This document shows positions 33,192 to 44,978 of a DNA stretch of 64,000 nt, one piece after another. The position numbers and the translations under genes were made by a program. The stretch comes from Primulina eburnea (taxonomy: Eukaryota > Streptophyta > Magnoliopsida > Lamiales > Gesneriaceae): positions 36,872,682-36,936,681 of the forward strand of contig NC_133104.1 of NCBI RefSeq assembly GCF_022965805.1, in the 5' to 3' direction. The stretch's first letter is position 1. Every line of letters begins with the position of its first letter. The notes under the pieces were generated by a model that was given only the letters and a program-made list of their open reading frames with translations, searched no databases and was not told the DNA's origin.

Positions 33192-36100
33192 CAGATGTGG
33201 AGCATGGATTCAACATTACCTGGACCTGGCTCCGTCCCGTACTGTATTTAACAAAATAAATAATTAACTAAAAAATTTAAAATAAAAAATATGTAAACAT
33301 TGACTTATGAAAACATAGAACAAGAGTATTTAATATTTAATACCTTCAAAAACATGGAGCTAAAATACTATTGAAGTTGTGCTCTTCGATTCTTCTTAGA
33401 ATAAACTGATTAATTATTAAATCGTTATCAATTTTTTCAACCAAATCTCGTTAGATGTAGATTACCATAGAATCTCCGAAAACTATGCTTCCATCTTGTT
33501 ACGAAGAGTTGTTTCAACAAGTTTCATTACTGAAAATGCTCGTTCCGTTGTTGCTGTTGAAACGGAGAGAATTAAAGCAGACAAATCAACCTGTCAATTA
33601 AATAAACATATCAGATTCAATAAATAAGTAAACGACGTAGATAAAAAATGTATAAATCACCTGTCAATCAAATCGTAGGTTCCTGAATTATTTGTCTCAA
33701 TTAATCTTTGACATAATTCAGAAATAGTTAATAAATTCTGAAATCTTTCATGGCCAGCAACTTCAAGTTTATAGTGATCCTATTGCATTCTCAAGTGATG
33801 CAAATCTTGTGAATCGAAATCAAGATAATAAAATTTCTCAGTAATTCGATAGATAAGATCAACATTAAGAAGCTTACATTTTTCTTTAGGTTACAAAGCA
33901 CAACTAAGTTTAAGAATTTTAACTGCATCATCATTGAATCTATTATTAAGCTCTTCAACTTGAAATCCTATTGCAGCTGTAAATACATCAAATCAATAGT
34001 GGTGCTCAACTGTGATTGAATCATTTTGTTGACAAGAATGACCTGTACTAGATTTATAAAGAGCTTCCATGTGAGGTATCTCAATGTCATACTTGACACA
34101 AACTTCTTTCACATGACTAAGTAAGAGATCAAATCCTTCTTCTCTTAAAGTAAGAAACAAATGTTTAGTCTTTGAAACATAATCCATTGCACTTAAAATA
34201 TCTAGAGATTTCTCTTGCAATGCTCGAAAAAGCAGATATGTTAACCCCATTATCTTATGCATCAAGTTTAATATGAATATGAAATCAAAAGACTTCATCG
34301 TAATCAATGCAACACTAGCTTTACCACGAATGGAATTAGAAGCTCCATCATTCAACATATTTTCTAACACGATAATCACAGAGCTATAAATATCAATCAT
34401 GCTACAAAGTGAGTCGGAATTAGAACTCCAATGAGTCTTTCCAGGTCGTAGTAAATTTCCAATTTGATTACATCCTCTACCTGTATCACGTTCACCATTA
34501 TCTACCATATGTGCAACTTCAATTTTTTGAGCAGAATGTAACTCACCGTGTCGTTTAGGAGATACATTGATGATATTACAAATGAAATTCAATTTTGAAA
34601 AGAATAACCAAATGGATATCTCTTTTTCAGAAGCTGCAGTTAATGCTAGTTGAAGTCGTTGAGCAAAACCGTGTACATTATATGCAAACGAGCAATATTT
34701 AAAAAAAAAAAAAAATTCCTGCAATCCATTCCAAGAAACGAGCATATTGCTAGCACCATCATATCCCTGTCCACGCATGTTTTGGATATGCAAGTCATAA
34801 CGACGAAGTGCATCCAATATTTCTTTCAAGTGTTGCAGCAGTTGTATCTGTCACGTGCACAATGGCAAAAAACCTCTCTCGTAAAAAGCCGTCAATATCC
34901 ACAAATCTTAATACAATACCCATATGCTCCTTGTTAGATGCATCTCTCACTTCATCAACTAAAATGCAGAATTTTGCATCCCCAATTTCTTTACGAATCT
35001 TGGCTCTCACTTAGTTGGAAATGATATTCAAGACATCTTTTAAAATATCAGGTGAAGTATACTTTGCATTCTTTGGAGCTTTCTCTAAGACGATATTTCC
35101 AATACTCTTATTCATTTTTCCTATAAAATTTATCATCTCGATAAAATTTCCACGATTATTAGAAGATGGAGTTCATCATACCCTTTAAATGCACATGCTT
35201 GCAAAGTGAGCCATCAAATGATTTCAATAGTTGATGTAAGCCACAATTTATTCTTCTGTTTTTCTTTTGAAGATTGTGTATTTATCACTTTGTCAATATG
35301 ACGAGGTATATTCATCAAATTATCAAGATATCCCACATCATTGTTATGTGGTGAAGTATTGTATCCTATATGCATAAAAAATGTGCATCTATCGCCATCA
35401 TTAACTCGCTTCCAATATAAAATCTATCCATTGTAAATGCAGGATTACGAGGATTCTTATGTTCAAACAAGAAGAACGAAAAACAAAATGCAGCATCTTT
35501 CGAAGGAGAGTACTCTAACCAAGTAAATTTTTTTCATATCGAAGTACGTAATGCCGGATCAGGTTCAAGAGAACTCACATCAACATCAATTCTAGAAGAT
35601 TTGTTAAGCTGTAGATCACTGGGATTTGAGACGTCATTATTAGATGGAGAATGCTTCTGACTTGCCGATGTCTGCTCTTTTTGTTTAAAAAATGAGTCGA
35701 TGTTTTTTCTTTGTTTCATTCTTGAGTTCTTTTCTCCTTGGTGCCGTCTACCTCATAAAATGTCATTTTAGTTTAACTTATTATGGTTACTTGAATCAAA
35801 TCAATATTACCGACACTATATAATTGTTACTTTAATCCAATAAACAAATTATAATTATTTCAAAACAATTCTCGATGTTAACATTTGCCAATCTTAAGAC
35901 ATCATACATTTAAATATAAAATTTTTACAGCCTTATAAGTTCGAAATTCCATTTGCATAATTTAGAATTTTTCGAAAATTCCTATAAAATTTCATAAATT
36001 CGCACTTATATTTTCTATAACATCTAAACATCCTAATAATAAAAAATCAATAATAAAAATCGAAAATCCCCAATATAAAATCTGAAAATTTGAAATAATA

Positions 36101-36662
36101 CCCAAATAAATTCTGAAGAATTATCCATACCTCATATCAGCTCAAATATAATACTTACAATCAACAATTTAACATATATCAATTATCGGAATTTAACATA
36201 ACCAAAATAACCAAATTTCGAAACACTAAAATCTGAAAGTACCTTTAAAATTCGAAATCTAACTTAGAACAACAAGAACGAGCTGTAGTAAGTTTAACAT
36301 TAAGATTTCCTCACGATTTTCGGTGAAAACGACGACCAATGGGCAACGGTCGATTTCAAGACGACAAAGAAACTTCGAAAATTTGGTATTAAAAGAAAGC
36401 TTATGTCGCGGGCTTTCCGAATCTACAATCGATTTTAAAAACCGGCGACCGACGGTGAAGTTACGGCCATTTCAAGTAACAAAAATTATGATGGCTTGAG
36501 AGAGAAGAATGGAGCTGGAGCTGGAGCTGGCGAGTGAACATGAGAGAGAAAACTGATAGGGCTAGTCAACAAAATTTTTAAAATAAAACATGCTTATTAT
36601 TATTATTTTTAAAATTAGATGGGGTTGGAGCTGAACCCAGCCCTAGTGTAGTTCCGCCCCTG
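33192..36662 (-). mobile_element. hAT element carrying a broken transposase
   Basis: The right end, read inward, is CAGGGGCGGAACTACACTAG, a classic plant hAT terminus. The left end CAGATGTGGAGCATGGATTC is a decayed match. Flanks TCTGAATT (33184-33191) and TTTGAATC (36663-36670) agree at six of eight bases, as expected of an old 8-bp duplication. A transposase-like gene lies inside on the minus strand. Confidence 0.7.
33430..35719 (-). pseudogene. hAT transposase (ZMYM1-like, TTF-type/DUF4371 class), decayed
   Basis: Minus strand, start at 35719: MKQRKNIDSFFKQKEQTS, the usual N-terminus of TTF-type zinc finger transposases, then LEPDPALRTSI. After frame breaks, AKIRKEIGDAKFCILVDEVR and NKEHMGIVLRFVDIDGFLRE (DUF4371 part) appear near 35000-34900. 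The longest frame, 34829-33993, holds DLHIQNMRGQGYDGASNM, HGFAQRLQLALTAA, QIGNLLRPGKTHWSS and LMHKIMGLTYLLFRALQ. The hAT dimerisation segment TATTERAFSVMKLVETTLRNKM lies near 33590-33515. Several stops and frameshifts exclude activity. Confidence 0.85.
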
Positions 36663-36670
36663 TTTGAATC

Positions 36671-36935
36671 TCACACACTTGAGCTTTTGGCTGGGAGGAA
36701 TATGAGACGAGCCGTTCTTGTGACATTGGTTTTATCGGACATTTTGAAATACCGGTTTCTGCAAGAGGCTACGATGACCTTAACCAAATCGGTTAATAAG
36801 GTTGTTTTACTATTTGGTTAGATGTACCACAATGAAGTCGAGAAGAACGAAAAAATGGCAAGCAACATCAGCAAGACGGGGACCGCAAAACCAACTCTCC
36901 ATCCCATGTTGTCCTGAATGTAAACGACACGTGTT
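36671..36935. other. Short spacer between hAT and CACTA elements
   Basis: No gene or repeat is recognised. Confidence 0.5.
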
Positions 36936-37485
36936 AAAAGTTGATCGACGGTTTTCAAAACATCATCGCTAAATTTAGCGACGGAATAAAAACCGTCTCT
37001 AAATTGAATTTGCCTACGGTTTTTTATTGAATTCTAGCGAAGGTTTTATTCGAATTTCTTCGCTAATTTAGCTGGCAGTTTTTTTAAAACCGTCATTAAA
37101 TTGAATTTGTCCACGATTTTAAGAAAAGAATGGGCGAATTACCATGGTTTTTAAAAACATAATAAAATTAGCGACAATTTTATTGAAACAGTCGCTAAAT
37201 TAACGACAGTTTGAATAAATCCGTCGCTAAAAGTAGCGACGGTTTTGATATTCCGTCGCAATATTAGCGATAAAATATTAAAATTGTCGCATTAATTACA
37301 TAGCGACGATTTTTTAAATAATTCTATCGCTAATTGCGATGAAGTTTTTTAAGTTCAATTCCGTAGCAATTTTTAATTTTGAAAATTAGATTCAGATTAG
37401 TGACGATTTTTAAAAAAAAAAAAACGAATTAACAACAGTTTTGAGAAATTCGTCGCTAATCTTTCTAAAAACTGTCGATAATCAT
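36936..37485. repeat. Subterminal repeat array of a CACTA (En/Spm) element
   Basis: About a dozen variants of AGCGACGGTTTT and its complement AAAACCGTCGCTAA occur in both directions (for example 36947, 36979, 37167, 37208, 37240, 37300). Dense, short, inverted subterminal motifs are typical of CACTA elements, where they bind the accessory protein. The outer CACTA terminus itself was not found. Confidence 0.7.
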
Positions 37486-37684
37486 CTATATATACCCCCT
37501 CTTCCCCTTCATTTTTTAGCGATTTTCGCCTTTTCTCTCTAGTACAGACGAATTCTTACCCTTTCCCCCCCAAATTTCATGCTTTTTAATTACTAAAACT
37601 TGTGTTTTTGTTTAATTTTATAGATCTGGTTCTCAACTTGAACTTTCTAAGTCCACGCTTCAAACATATTTTTCACACACACAC

Positions 37685-37686
<2 letters not shown>

Positions 37687-37776
<90 letters not shown>
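37687..37776. repeat. TA microsatellite (about 90 bp)
   Basis: A nearly pure run of TA. It lies between the leader-like region (37490-37600) and the Tnp2 remnant, as if in an intron. Confidence 0.95.
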
Positions 37777-37780
<4 letters not shown>

Positions 37781-37899
37781 TAATGTGTGTGTGTGTATGT
37801 TTTGGAAATATGTAGATAGATACATGTGTTAGATGTATATCTATATAAAAAAAATTCATATGTATGTTAGATATGTATATGCAGTATAAAACTTTGATG

Positions 37900-37901
<2 letters not shown>

Positions 37902-37966
<65 letters not shown>
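37902..37966. repeat. TA microsatellite (about 65 bp)
   Basis: A second pure TA run, 125 bp after the first. Apparent proteins of Ile-Tyr repeats on both strands here are artefacts of the microsatellites. Confidence 0.95.
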
Positions 37967-37968
<2 letters not shown>

Positions 37969-38659
37969 ATTGTTAAGATGTATGTCAAATAATATTACTT
38001 TATGTTAGATTATTTAATTTATGTATTATTTAATTGTATGTTAGATCTAACTACAAGTATATATAGATAGATGCATGTGTTGTAGTGTATTTCTTTATAT
38101 ATATATGTTAATGTGATAATAAATATATAAATTTTACATTTACTATATATGAAGCTATATATATAATTATTTGTATCATTTCAAATACATTATTCAGGAA
38201 CTTGAATATTTGTTCAAATATAATTTAAAATGTTATAATATTTTTATTAACATTACTATTTTTACAATTTTTAATTTAATTATACATATACTAAATCTGA
38301 ATGTTGTTTATAAATATTTTTAATTTTTAATTTTTAATTTAATAAAAAAATTAATTTTAAATCAAATATTATTATATTTATTATTTAAACTACTAATAAT
38401 ATGAAATATTTAATTTAACATTTACTTTTAATTATTAATTCAATATTATGCTTAATTTTTAATATTTTTAAGTAATGTAAATATATGTATATATCTTAAA
38501 ATATTTTATTTAATTCAATATTTATTATAAATTAATATCAATCTTACGTGTATTATTATTAAAATTAATTTATTTTGTAGGTAATTAAAGTAATAAATAA
38601 TTTTTTAAAAAAATAACATCAAATTTAAGTCAAAATCATTAATTAAATTGTCAATTTAT

Positions 38660-39965
38660 TGTAGGCTAAAATAGATAGCAACGATAGAACTTGGATGTAT
38701 CGTATGTTGAAGAATGAGTTTTTAACCCGGGAGTATTGTACTGGCATATAGGCATATGTTGTGTTTGTCTTGAGTCATCCAAATTACTTATTAAATGGCA
38801 AAATACGTTGCCTGTACAAACGCAAAAAATGTCAGAACAAAACTTATTTAGATGATACAATTAAAGTAAAATTAGAACAATATATTTGTGCCTGATTATT
38901 ATTGTTGGTATTATCACGGGAATTAGTAAGTTCTCCCATCATATCAAAATATTAAATTATTAATCTCGATGCTACGTCTTCTTCGTGTCGTGTTTTGAAT
39001 GTAGTGGGGGAACCACAAATGATTGAACCTGATGATTTTGTTGTGCACGATAATAATTTTAAAGAAAATTTTAATTTCGAAGAAAATTTTGAAAATGAAA
39101 ATGACAACTTCGATGAATAAAACCCACCATAAAACCTGTTTATGAGGCTCTAGAAAGTCATAACATCTATGTAAATTCATTGTATGAGTTGATCAAATCA
39201 GCAGAGAAAGAGATCTTGGATGGAATCCCACGCGATCACTCTTTGTTGTATGTTTTGCGAGGTTATTAAAGATGAAGCATGATCATAATATGTCTGAAAG
39301 AAATTTCAATGACATGTGTCAATTACTGTCAGAGTTATGTCCCATTGATAGCAATGTTCCTGAGACTTTTGACGCTACAAAGAACTTATTAAAGAACTCG
39401 AACTGCTAGTCGAGAAGATTGATGCTTGTAACAATAAATGCATGATCTATTGGGGTGTAGACAATTCTTTGAATGAGTGTAAGATATGTAGATATCGACG
39501 ATATAAACCTAGTAGGCGTAGATCTCAGAATGCAAAGAAGCAAATTCCATACAAGAATATGTATTACTTTCCATTCACCCCTCGTCTATAAAGGTTATAT
39601 GCTTCAACTGCTACAAACACACATATGCGGTGGCACCATGACCACCACTATGATGGTAAAACAATGACACACCCATCCGATTCACTAGGGTGGCGTCATT
39701 TTGACGCCATATACCCATCTATTTTATCAGATATTTGAAATGTTAGTTTAGGACTATCGGCTGATAGATTCCAATCTTTTGGTCAAAGTGGTCAACAATA
39801 TTCATCGTGTGATTCTAACGCCATATAACCTTGCACCTTGGATGTGCATGAAAGAAAAGTATATGTTCCTTACTATGATTGCACCTGACCCGAGTAACCC
39901 AAAAGATAAACTTGATGTTTTCCTTCTCCCACTTATTGTAGAACTTCAATGACTTTGATCTAATG
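38660..39965 (+). pseudogene. CACTA Tnp2-type transposase, decayed and 3'-truncated
   Basis: The transposase-associated N-terminal domain comes first: DRTWMYRMLKNEFLTREYC near 38680-38735, FVLSHPNYLLNGKIRCLYKR and CQNKTYLDD near 38762-38855. Tnp2 parts follow: LKMKHNMSERNFNDMCQLLS near 39265-39330, MIYWGVDNSLNECKICRYRRY near 39443-39505, IPYKNMYYFPFTPRL near 39543 and SLGWRHFDAIYP near 39685. The last recognisable words are KLDVFL near 39907. Many stops and frame changes, and the C-terminal half is missing. It sits downstream of CACTA-like subterminal repeats on the same strand. Confidence 0.82.
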
Positions 39966-39974
39966 GTTATGCAT

Positions 39975-42274
39975 TAGACATTCACAATGAAAATTTTATT
40001 TTAAATTTGATTATTTGACTATTGATAATATTAAAAATGGGAAACTGTATTCTTGATCATATATATTTTACCTCTTTCCAATTTTGGTCATCAATATTAT
40101 CAAATTTAAGTGTTAACATTTTACAAGTATCAGAAAAAATATTATCCATTGTCATCTGGTTGTCTTCGTTTTCTAATCAATGAACCTTATTGTTTCTTCC
40201 TTTGTTCTGATCAGCTTTGATACTGCTGCTAACAACTAGAGTACTATAGCCGGTCATCTTCAAAATTTCCACCTCCTCTACTGCCTCATCTGGGAAACTA
40301 GTACTTCCTGAAGATTGAAAAGATTTCTGAATTTTTCTAGTAGCCTATGGTTGAGGTTTAATTGATCTACTCTGCATTTGTTGCTGATGGTTGATGCTCG
40401 ACATTTGCTGCTGCTAGTTCCTGGTTTCCCCCTTATTGGATTCATCATATAAATGGGTAACCAGTTCGCACATATGAGTATCCACTTTACATATAGTGTT
40501 GGATTGGATGTCTTTTCTCTCTAAAACCATTTCCATCTGCTGAGTGCAAGCTAAATCTCCATGCATTATATATGATCTAGTGGCGTCTGTCAGCACGAAT
40601 ATGTCAGAAAACCTCTACTGGTCCAATTTGTGAAATGCATCAATGTTGATATGAAGAGTCTTACTTTGTCATTGAAGAGATGTCCTTTTAGTGCTGACAA
40701 GATCAGTAGAGTTTGGAGCGCATCGTCTAATCGAGTCTTGGAGACAAGTTTGTCAAGAGAATCTTAGGCTTAGTCGGTATGTAGTTCTGAACATTTTGTA
40801 GCATAAATCTATTTTCTTCAATGCCTTCGAGAATAGCTGTAAAAATTGGATTAAAAGGATTTGGGAAGCTGAATCTATTCTATCACTGGGAACGTGAAGC
40901 TAAGTTGTTTATCTATTTGCTCTGGTTCCGGCATCTATGTATCTATTTATTTGACTGCTTCATTTTGCTGTATGCAACATTATTTCTATGTGTTCTGTAA
41001 GTATATGTTGTAAATCAGTGTCTATAAGTGTTTGTACAAACTGTTGTGTAGACTTCTCTGTATGTACAGTGTGGGGATCACTTGTCACCTCGGATTTCTC
41101 CTGATCTTCAACAATTTCCTTGGAAATTCCTTGCAATTCGTCTAATTCTGGATGACTCTCTAAAAGTGATGTCTTCAACCAAAGTGATAAAGGATTATTA
41201 TGTATAGAAATTCAACCACTTGAGAGCGCTCATATATGCTTTATGCACCAACATAAAAGAAACATTACTATTGTCAGACAAGACATGAGAAGTGTTGGAC
41301 TCCAAAATGCTCCATCAAATCACTTCCCATTGAGCCATCTTCTATAATTTTCTTTTCATTGAATTGAGAGGTTGATTACCAAATCCACGAAGCTATATGA
41401 TCCTTTTTTCATCAAATTGAACATCTTTTCATCTATATATCTCTCAATTTTAATCTTTTGTTTTTAATCATAAGATGTGTTGGCTATCATGGTCTGATCA
41501 AATTGTTCTACAGTTCTTGGTTTTGGAGCGTCAGCCATCTCGTGATCTTGATGAACTTGCTTCTATGGTTGAATGATTAGATCTGGTTGTACATGAATGT
41601 TTGAGTATTGTTCTGTTGTGGTATGCTCTACAAGTTTAGAGATTGGTTGGGCTTGTGTAAGTATAGGGTTTGTACTAGTTGATGAGGTTGTGTGAGCTGA
41701 TATGTGTTACTCAGCTGTGAATGATGTTTGAATTGGGGGTGCTTGTTGTGAAGAGGTTGTAGGCTGGATTGGTTGATTATGAACAAGTTTTGAAGTTAGA
41801 AAAGTGTATTCCTCTTCCGCTGCTCCCACGACTGAGTCCTTGGAGATTCCAAATTTAGAAACATATTCCATATCTGATGAAGCTGTAAAATGGAGTTGAT
41901 ATGTTGACTTCTGCTGCTTTGAGCCACATTCTCTACTTTACTGACTTGAACCTCGGCTTGGTTGGACTAGCCTGAACTGAATCATTCTTTTTTTTTACGT
42001 TGTCTTCTTTGGAGACGCTCTCCTACTGTGCTGCTCAATGCTTTCCACTTTTCGATTTGTGTAATCATCGGAGACTCTAGATCACTGGATGAACTTGTTG
42101 AGGCCTTCTTGGCCTTGTGCTTATCTTCTATCTTCATAGCAGATATATCAATCACTTTCATATAGCTCATATCCGAACCATTTCCCAAATTGTTAAGGCC
42201 ATAGGCTTAAAATAGTCTGTTCAAGGCTAAACCAAAACCTATCGCTCTTTTTCTCATTTGAAAATATAAATCAA
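39975..42274 (-). pseudogene. C-terminal part of a decayed gene-like repeat of unknown function, split by a copia element
   Basis: On the minus strand: GNGSDMSYMKVIDISAMKIED (42188-42125), a Ser-rich run, KWKALSSTVGERLQRRQRKK, then stretches with LESHPELDELQGISKEIVED (41160-41100) and DLACTQQMEMVLERKD (40550-40500), and a Gln-rich tail. Stops are frequent. Its upstream half is the minus-strand piece at 54645-55140: the copia element between them has a 5-bp target duplication, which shows they were joined. From memory this resembles a highly repeated Gesneriaceae protein family with no known role. Confidence 0.5.
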
Positions 42275-42279
42275 CTTTT

Positions 42280-43133
42280 TGTTGGATTAAATGTATTGGG
42301 TTGTGAGATTTATGGGCTTTTCATGTGAGTAAATGTAAATTTGAAAAGGTTGGTTTCTCCCACATCGAAAAAATAAAGTGGCATAGATAAGTGTATATTG
42401 TGTTACACTTCATAAAAGTGTAACAATAATTGGTCAAGAGGCTCTATCTCGCGCACGCCGGCGCAGGAGGTGCAAATCATGGGCCCGATTTGAACTGAAA
42501 AAGGCTTGACTTGTATGCAAGTGTACGAGCGCGACCTGGGTGCGTCGAATGTCGGACCGATCAAGGCAAAAATCGCCTAGCTAGTCTATGCCATCTTTTT
42601 TTTTCGGTTGAGACTTTCACATGCCTTTGAGACCTTTTGCATGGCTTGGCTGTTGGTGCTTCGTCTGCCCCAACCTTTGGTGCTTCGTCTGCCATCTTTA
42701 TGGCAACATTTGACCTTTTGTCTGGCCGGTATCGGCATGTATAAATAGGGGATGTGCCAAGGCAATAAAACCACACTGAAATCCACTTTCTCCTACGTCT
42801 CTGCATTCTGCTACTGCCTTTTTGCTGCGCTTCTTCTCCTACTTCGTCCACTGATAAATTTCAGGTACTATTTTGTTCGCTAGCATAGTGATTTGTGCGA
42901 CATCACTGCTGGTCTGTCCGTTGTGTCTTGGGAAACAGACGTCCGCTTAAACCTCGAAGCACATACCGGAGGGGGCGAATCTATTTTAAGAAAACTGCAC
43001 AAGCTACAGACCTCGGTTTGGTTTTGATTTCTTTTGCATGATAATCATACTGTAAACAACACACTTGTTTCGGTTTCTGATTTATCTTTACGAGTTCATT
43101 TCTACGCTACTGTTATTAGCATTTTATCTAACA
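42280..43133 (+). repeat. 5' LTR of the copia element (854 bp)
   Basis: It opens TGTTGGATTAAATG and ends TATCTAACA. It contains a 362-bp stretch (42387-42748) missing from the 3' LTR. A TATA box TATAAATA lies at 42740-42747. Confidence 0.9.
42738..42750 (+). promoter_or_regulatory. TATA box of the copia 5' LTR
   Basis: TGTATAAATAGGG sits in the position expected of the LTR promoter, about 435 bp before the first gag ATG. The 3' LTR lacks this box because of its deletion. Confidence 0.7.
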
Positions 43134-43163
43134 AACTTAAAACAGACTTAATCATTATGTGGT

Positions 43164-44043
43164 TTGTTTCTGATATGGCTACTGACACCAGCGTGCAAAG
43201 AGAAACTGATCAGGCCGCCTCAAGTTGTCTCTCATGTTACCCTATGTGCTTCTGCGGTTTCTATCCCAGCCAGTCACGATGAAAAACCTGAAAAGTGCAA
43301 CAGTGTGGACTTCAAAAGGTGGCAGCAGAAGATGCTGTTCTACTTGATGATGCTGAACCTGGCCAGATTCATGTCTGAGGATGCTCCTAAACTCAAAGAG
43401 GGTGAGGGAGATGTTGAATCTGTTAGTGCGGTGGAGGCATGGAATCATTCTGATTTCTTATGCAGAAACTATGTACTAAACGGATTGGCCGATTTGCTCT
43501 ACAACGTGTTTTGCGAAAAGAAAACGGCTAGAGAGCAATGGGAATCCCTTTACATAAAGTACAAAACCGAGGATGTCGGGGCCAAAAAATTTCATGTTGG
43601 CCGCTTTCTAGACTTTAAAATGGTGGATTCAAAGTCGGTTATCAACCTAGTTCAAGAACTCCAAGTGATTCTTCACGGGATTCACGATGAGGGGATAAAT
43701 TTGAGCGAACCATTCCAAGTGGCTGCTATTGTTGAGAAGCTACCACCAGCTTGGAAGAATTTAAAAAATTATTTGAAGCACAAGCACAAAGAAGATGAAT
43801 GTTGAAGAGCTCATTGTTCGACTTCGCATCGAGGAAGACAACGAGAGTTCGAAAAGACGATTGTTTTCTCCTATTGTTGCTAAGGCAAATGTTGTCGAGC
43901 ATGGTCAAAGCTCCTCCTCCAACAAAATGTTGAACCTGGGACCCAAAAGAGGCATTTCGAAGAAAAATTTATCTGAAAAATGCTACAAATGTGATGGTAT
44001 GGGCCACAAGGCCTCTGAATGTAAGAAACCGAAGAGAAACTGA
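43164..44043 (+). pseudogene. Copia gag with zinc knuckle, frameshifted
   Basis: The likely ATG is at 43175 (MATDTSVQRETDQ), but its frame closes at 43280; the gag body is in the next frame (VDFKRWQQKMLFYLMMLNLARF, SLYIKYKTEDVGAKKFHVGRF, VAAIVEKLPPAWKNLKNYLK), ending at 43805. A second shift leads into ELIVRLRIEEDN and the zinc knuckle CYKCDGMGHKASEC (CX2CX4HX4C) near 43980-44021. Copia gag packages the RNA into virus-like particles (family knowledge). Two frame changes disable this copy. Confidence 0.88.
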
Positions 44044-44978
44044 GAGGCGAATGTGGTAGAGAACATTTCTCATGAGGTTTCGAACATGAATCTCTGTGTT
44101 GTAATATCAGAAGTTAATCTGGTGGGTTCGAACCCAAGGGAGTGGTGGATCGACACTGGTGCCACTCGCCATGTTTGCTACTCTTGAGGAATATGAAAAT
44201 GGGGAAAAGCTATTCATGAGAAATTCCGCTACTTCTGAAATCAAAGGTCAAGGAAAAGTTTTTCTAAAGATGACATCTGGAAAAGAAATAGCTCTGAACA
44301 ATGTGATGTATGTACCTGACATCCGCAAGAACTTGGTGTTCGTGGCGCTTCTTAACAAGCATGGTTTCCACATTGTCTTTGAATCAGATAAGGTTGTTTT
44401 GTCAAAAAGTGGAATATTTGTTGGCAAAGGTTATGTTTGTAATGGTTTATTCAAACTCAATGTAATGACTACTAAGCCCGTGATTAATAAAATTAATACT
44501 TTTACTTGCTTGCGTCTTCTTACTTATGGCATGGTAGACTTGGACACGTTAGTTATGATACAATTTGTAGACTAATTACTATAAAAAGCATTCCTGCATT
44601 CCAAATTGATAAACAATACAAATGCGAAACTTGTGTTAAGGCAAAACTAACAACATCATATTTTCGAACAATTGAAAGAAATAGTGAACCACTTGATCTA
44701 ATTCACAGTGATATATGTGATCTAAAAAGTGTGCAAACTCGTGGTGGAAATAAATACTTCAATACTTTTGTTGACGATAGCACAAAATTTTGTTATGTAT
44801 ATCTCCTTAAAAGTAAGGATGAAGCAATTGAAAAATTTGTCCAATATAAAAGTGAAGTTGAAAATCAACTTAGCAAGAAAATTAAGGTGCTGAGAAGTGA
44901 TCGTGAAGGTGAATATGAATCACCATTTGCTGATTTTCTGCTCAACACAGTATCAAACATGAAAGAACTGCACCTTAT
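44044..44978 (+). pseudogene. Copia protease and first half of integrase
   Basis: WWIDTGATRHVC near 44143-44178 is the protease with its DTG active site. The pre-integrase region follows (VMYVPDIRKNLVFVALLNKHGF). Integrase has LWHGRLGHVSYDTI, CETCVKAK, LDLIHSDICDLKS (first Asp), FVDDSTKFCYVYLLKSKDEA and KVLRSDREGEYESPFADF (second Asp). The frame is broken near 44170, 44540 and 44955. At 44979 the coding sequence is cut by a solo LTR and resumes at 46356. Confidence 0.88.

Noticed and set aside
37602..37988. Open frames of Ile-Tyr repeats on both strands
   Set aside because: They are translations of the two TA microsatellites.
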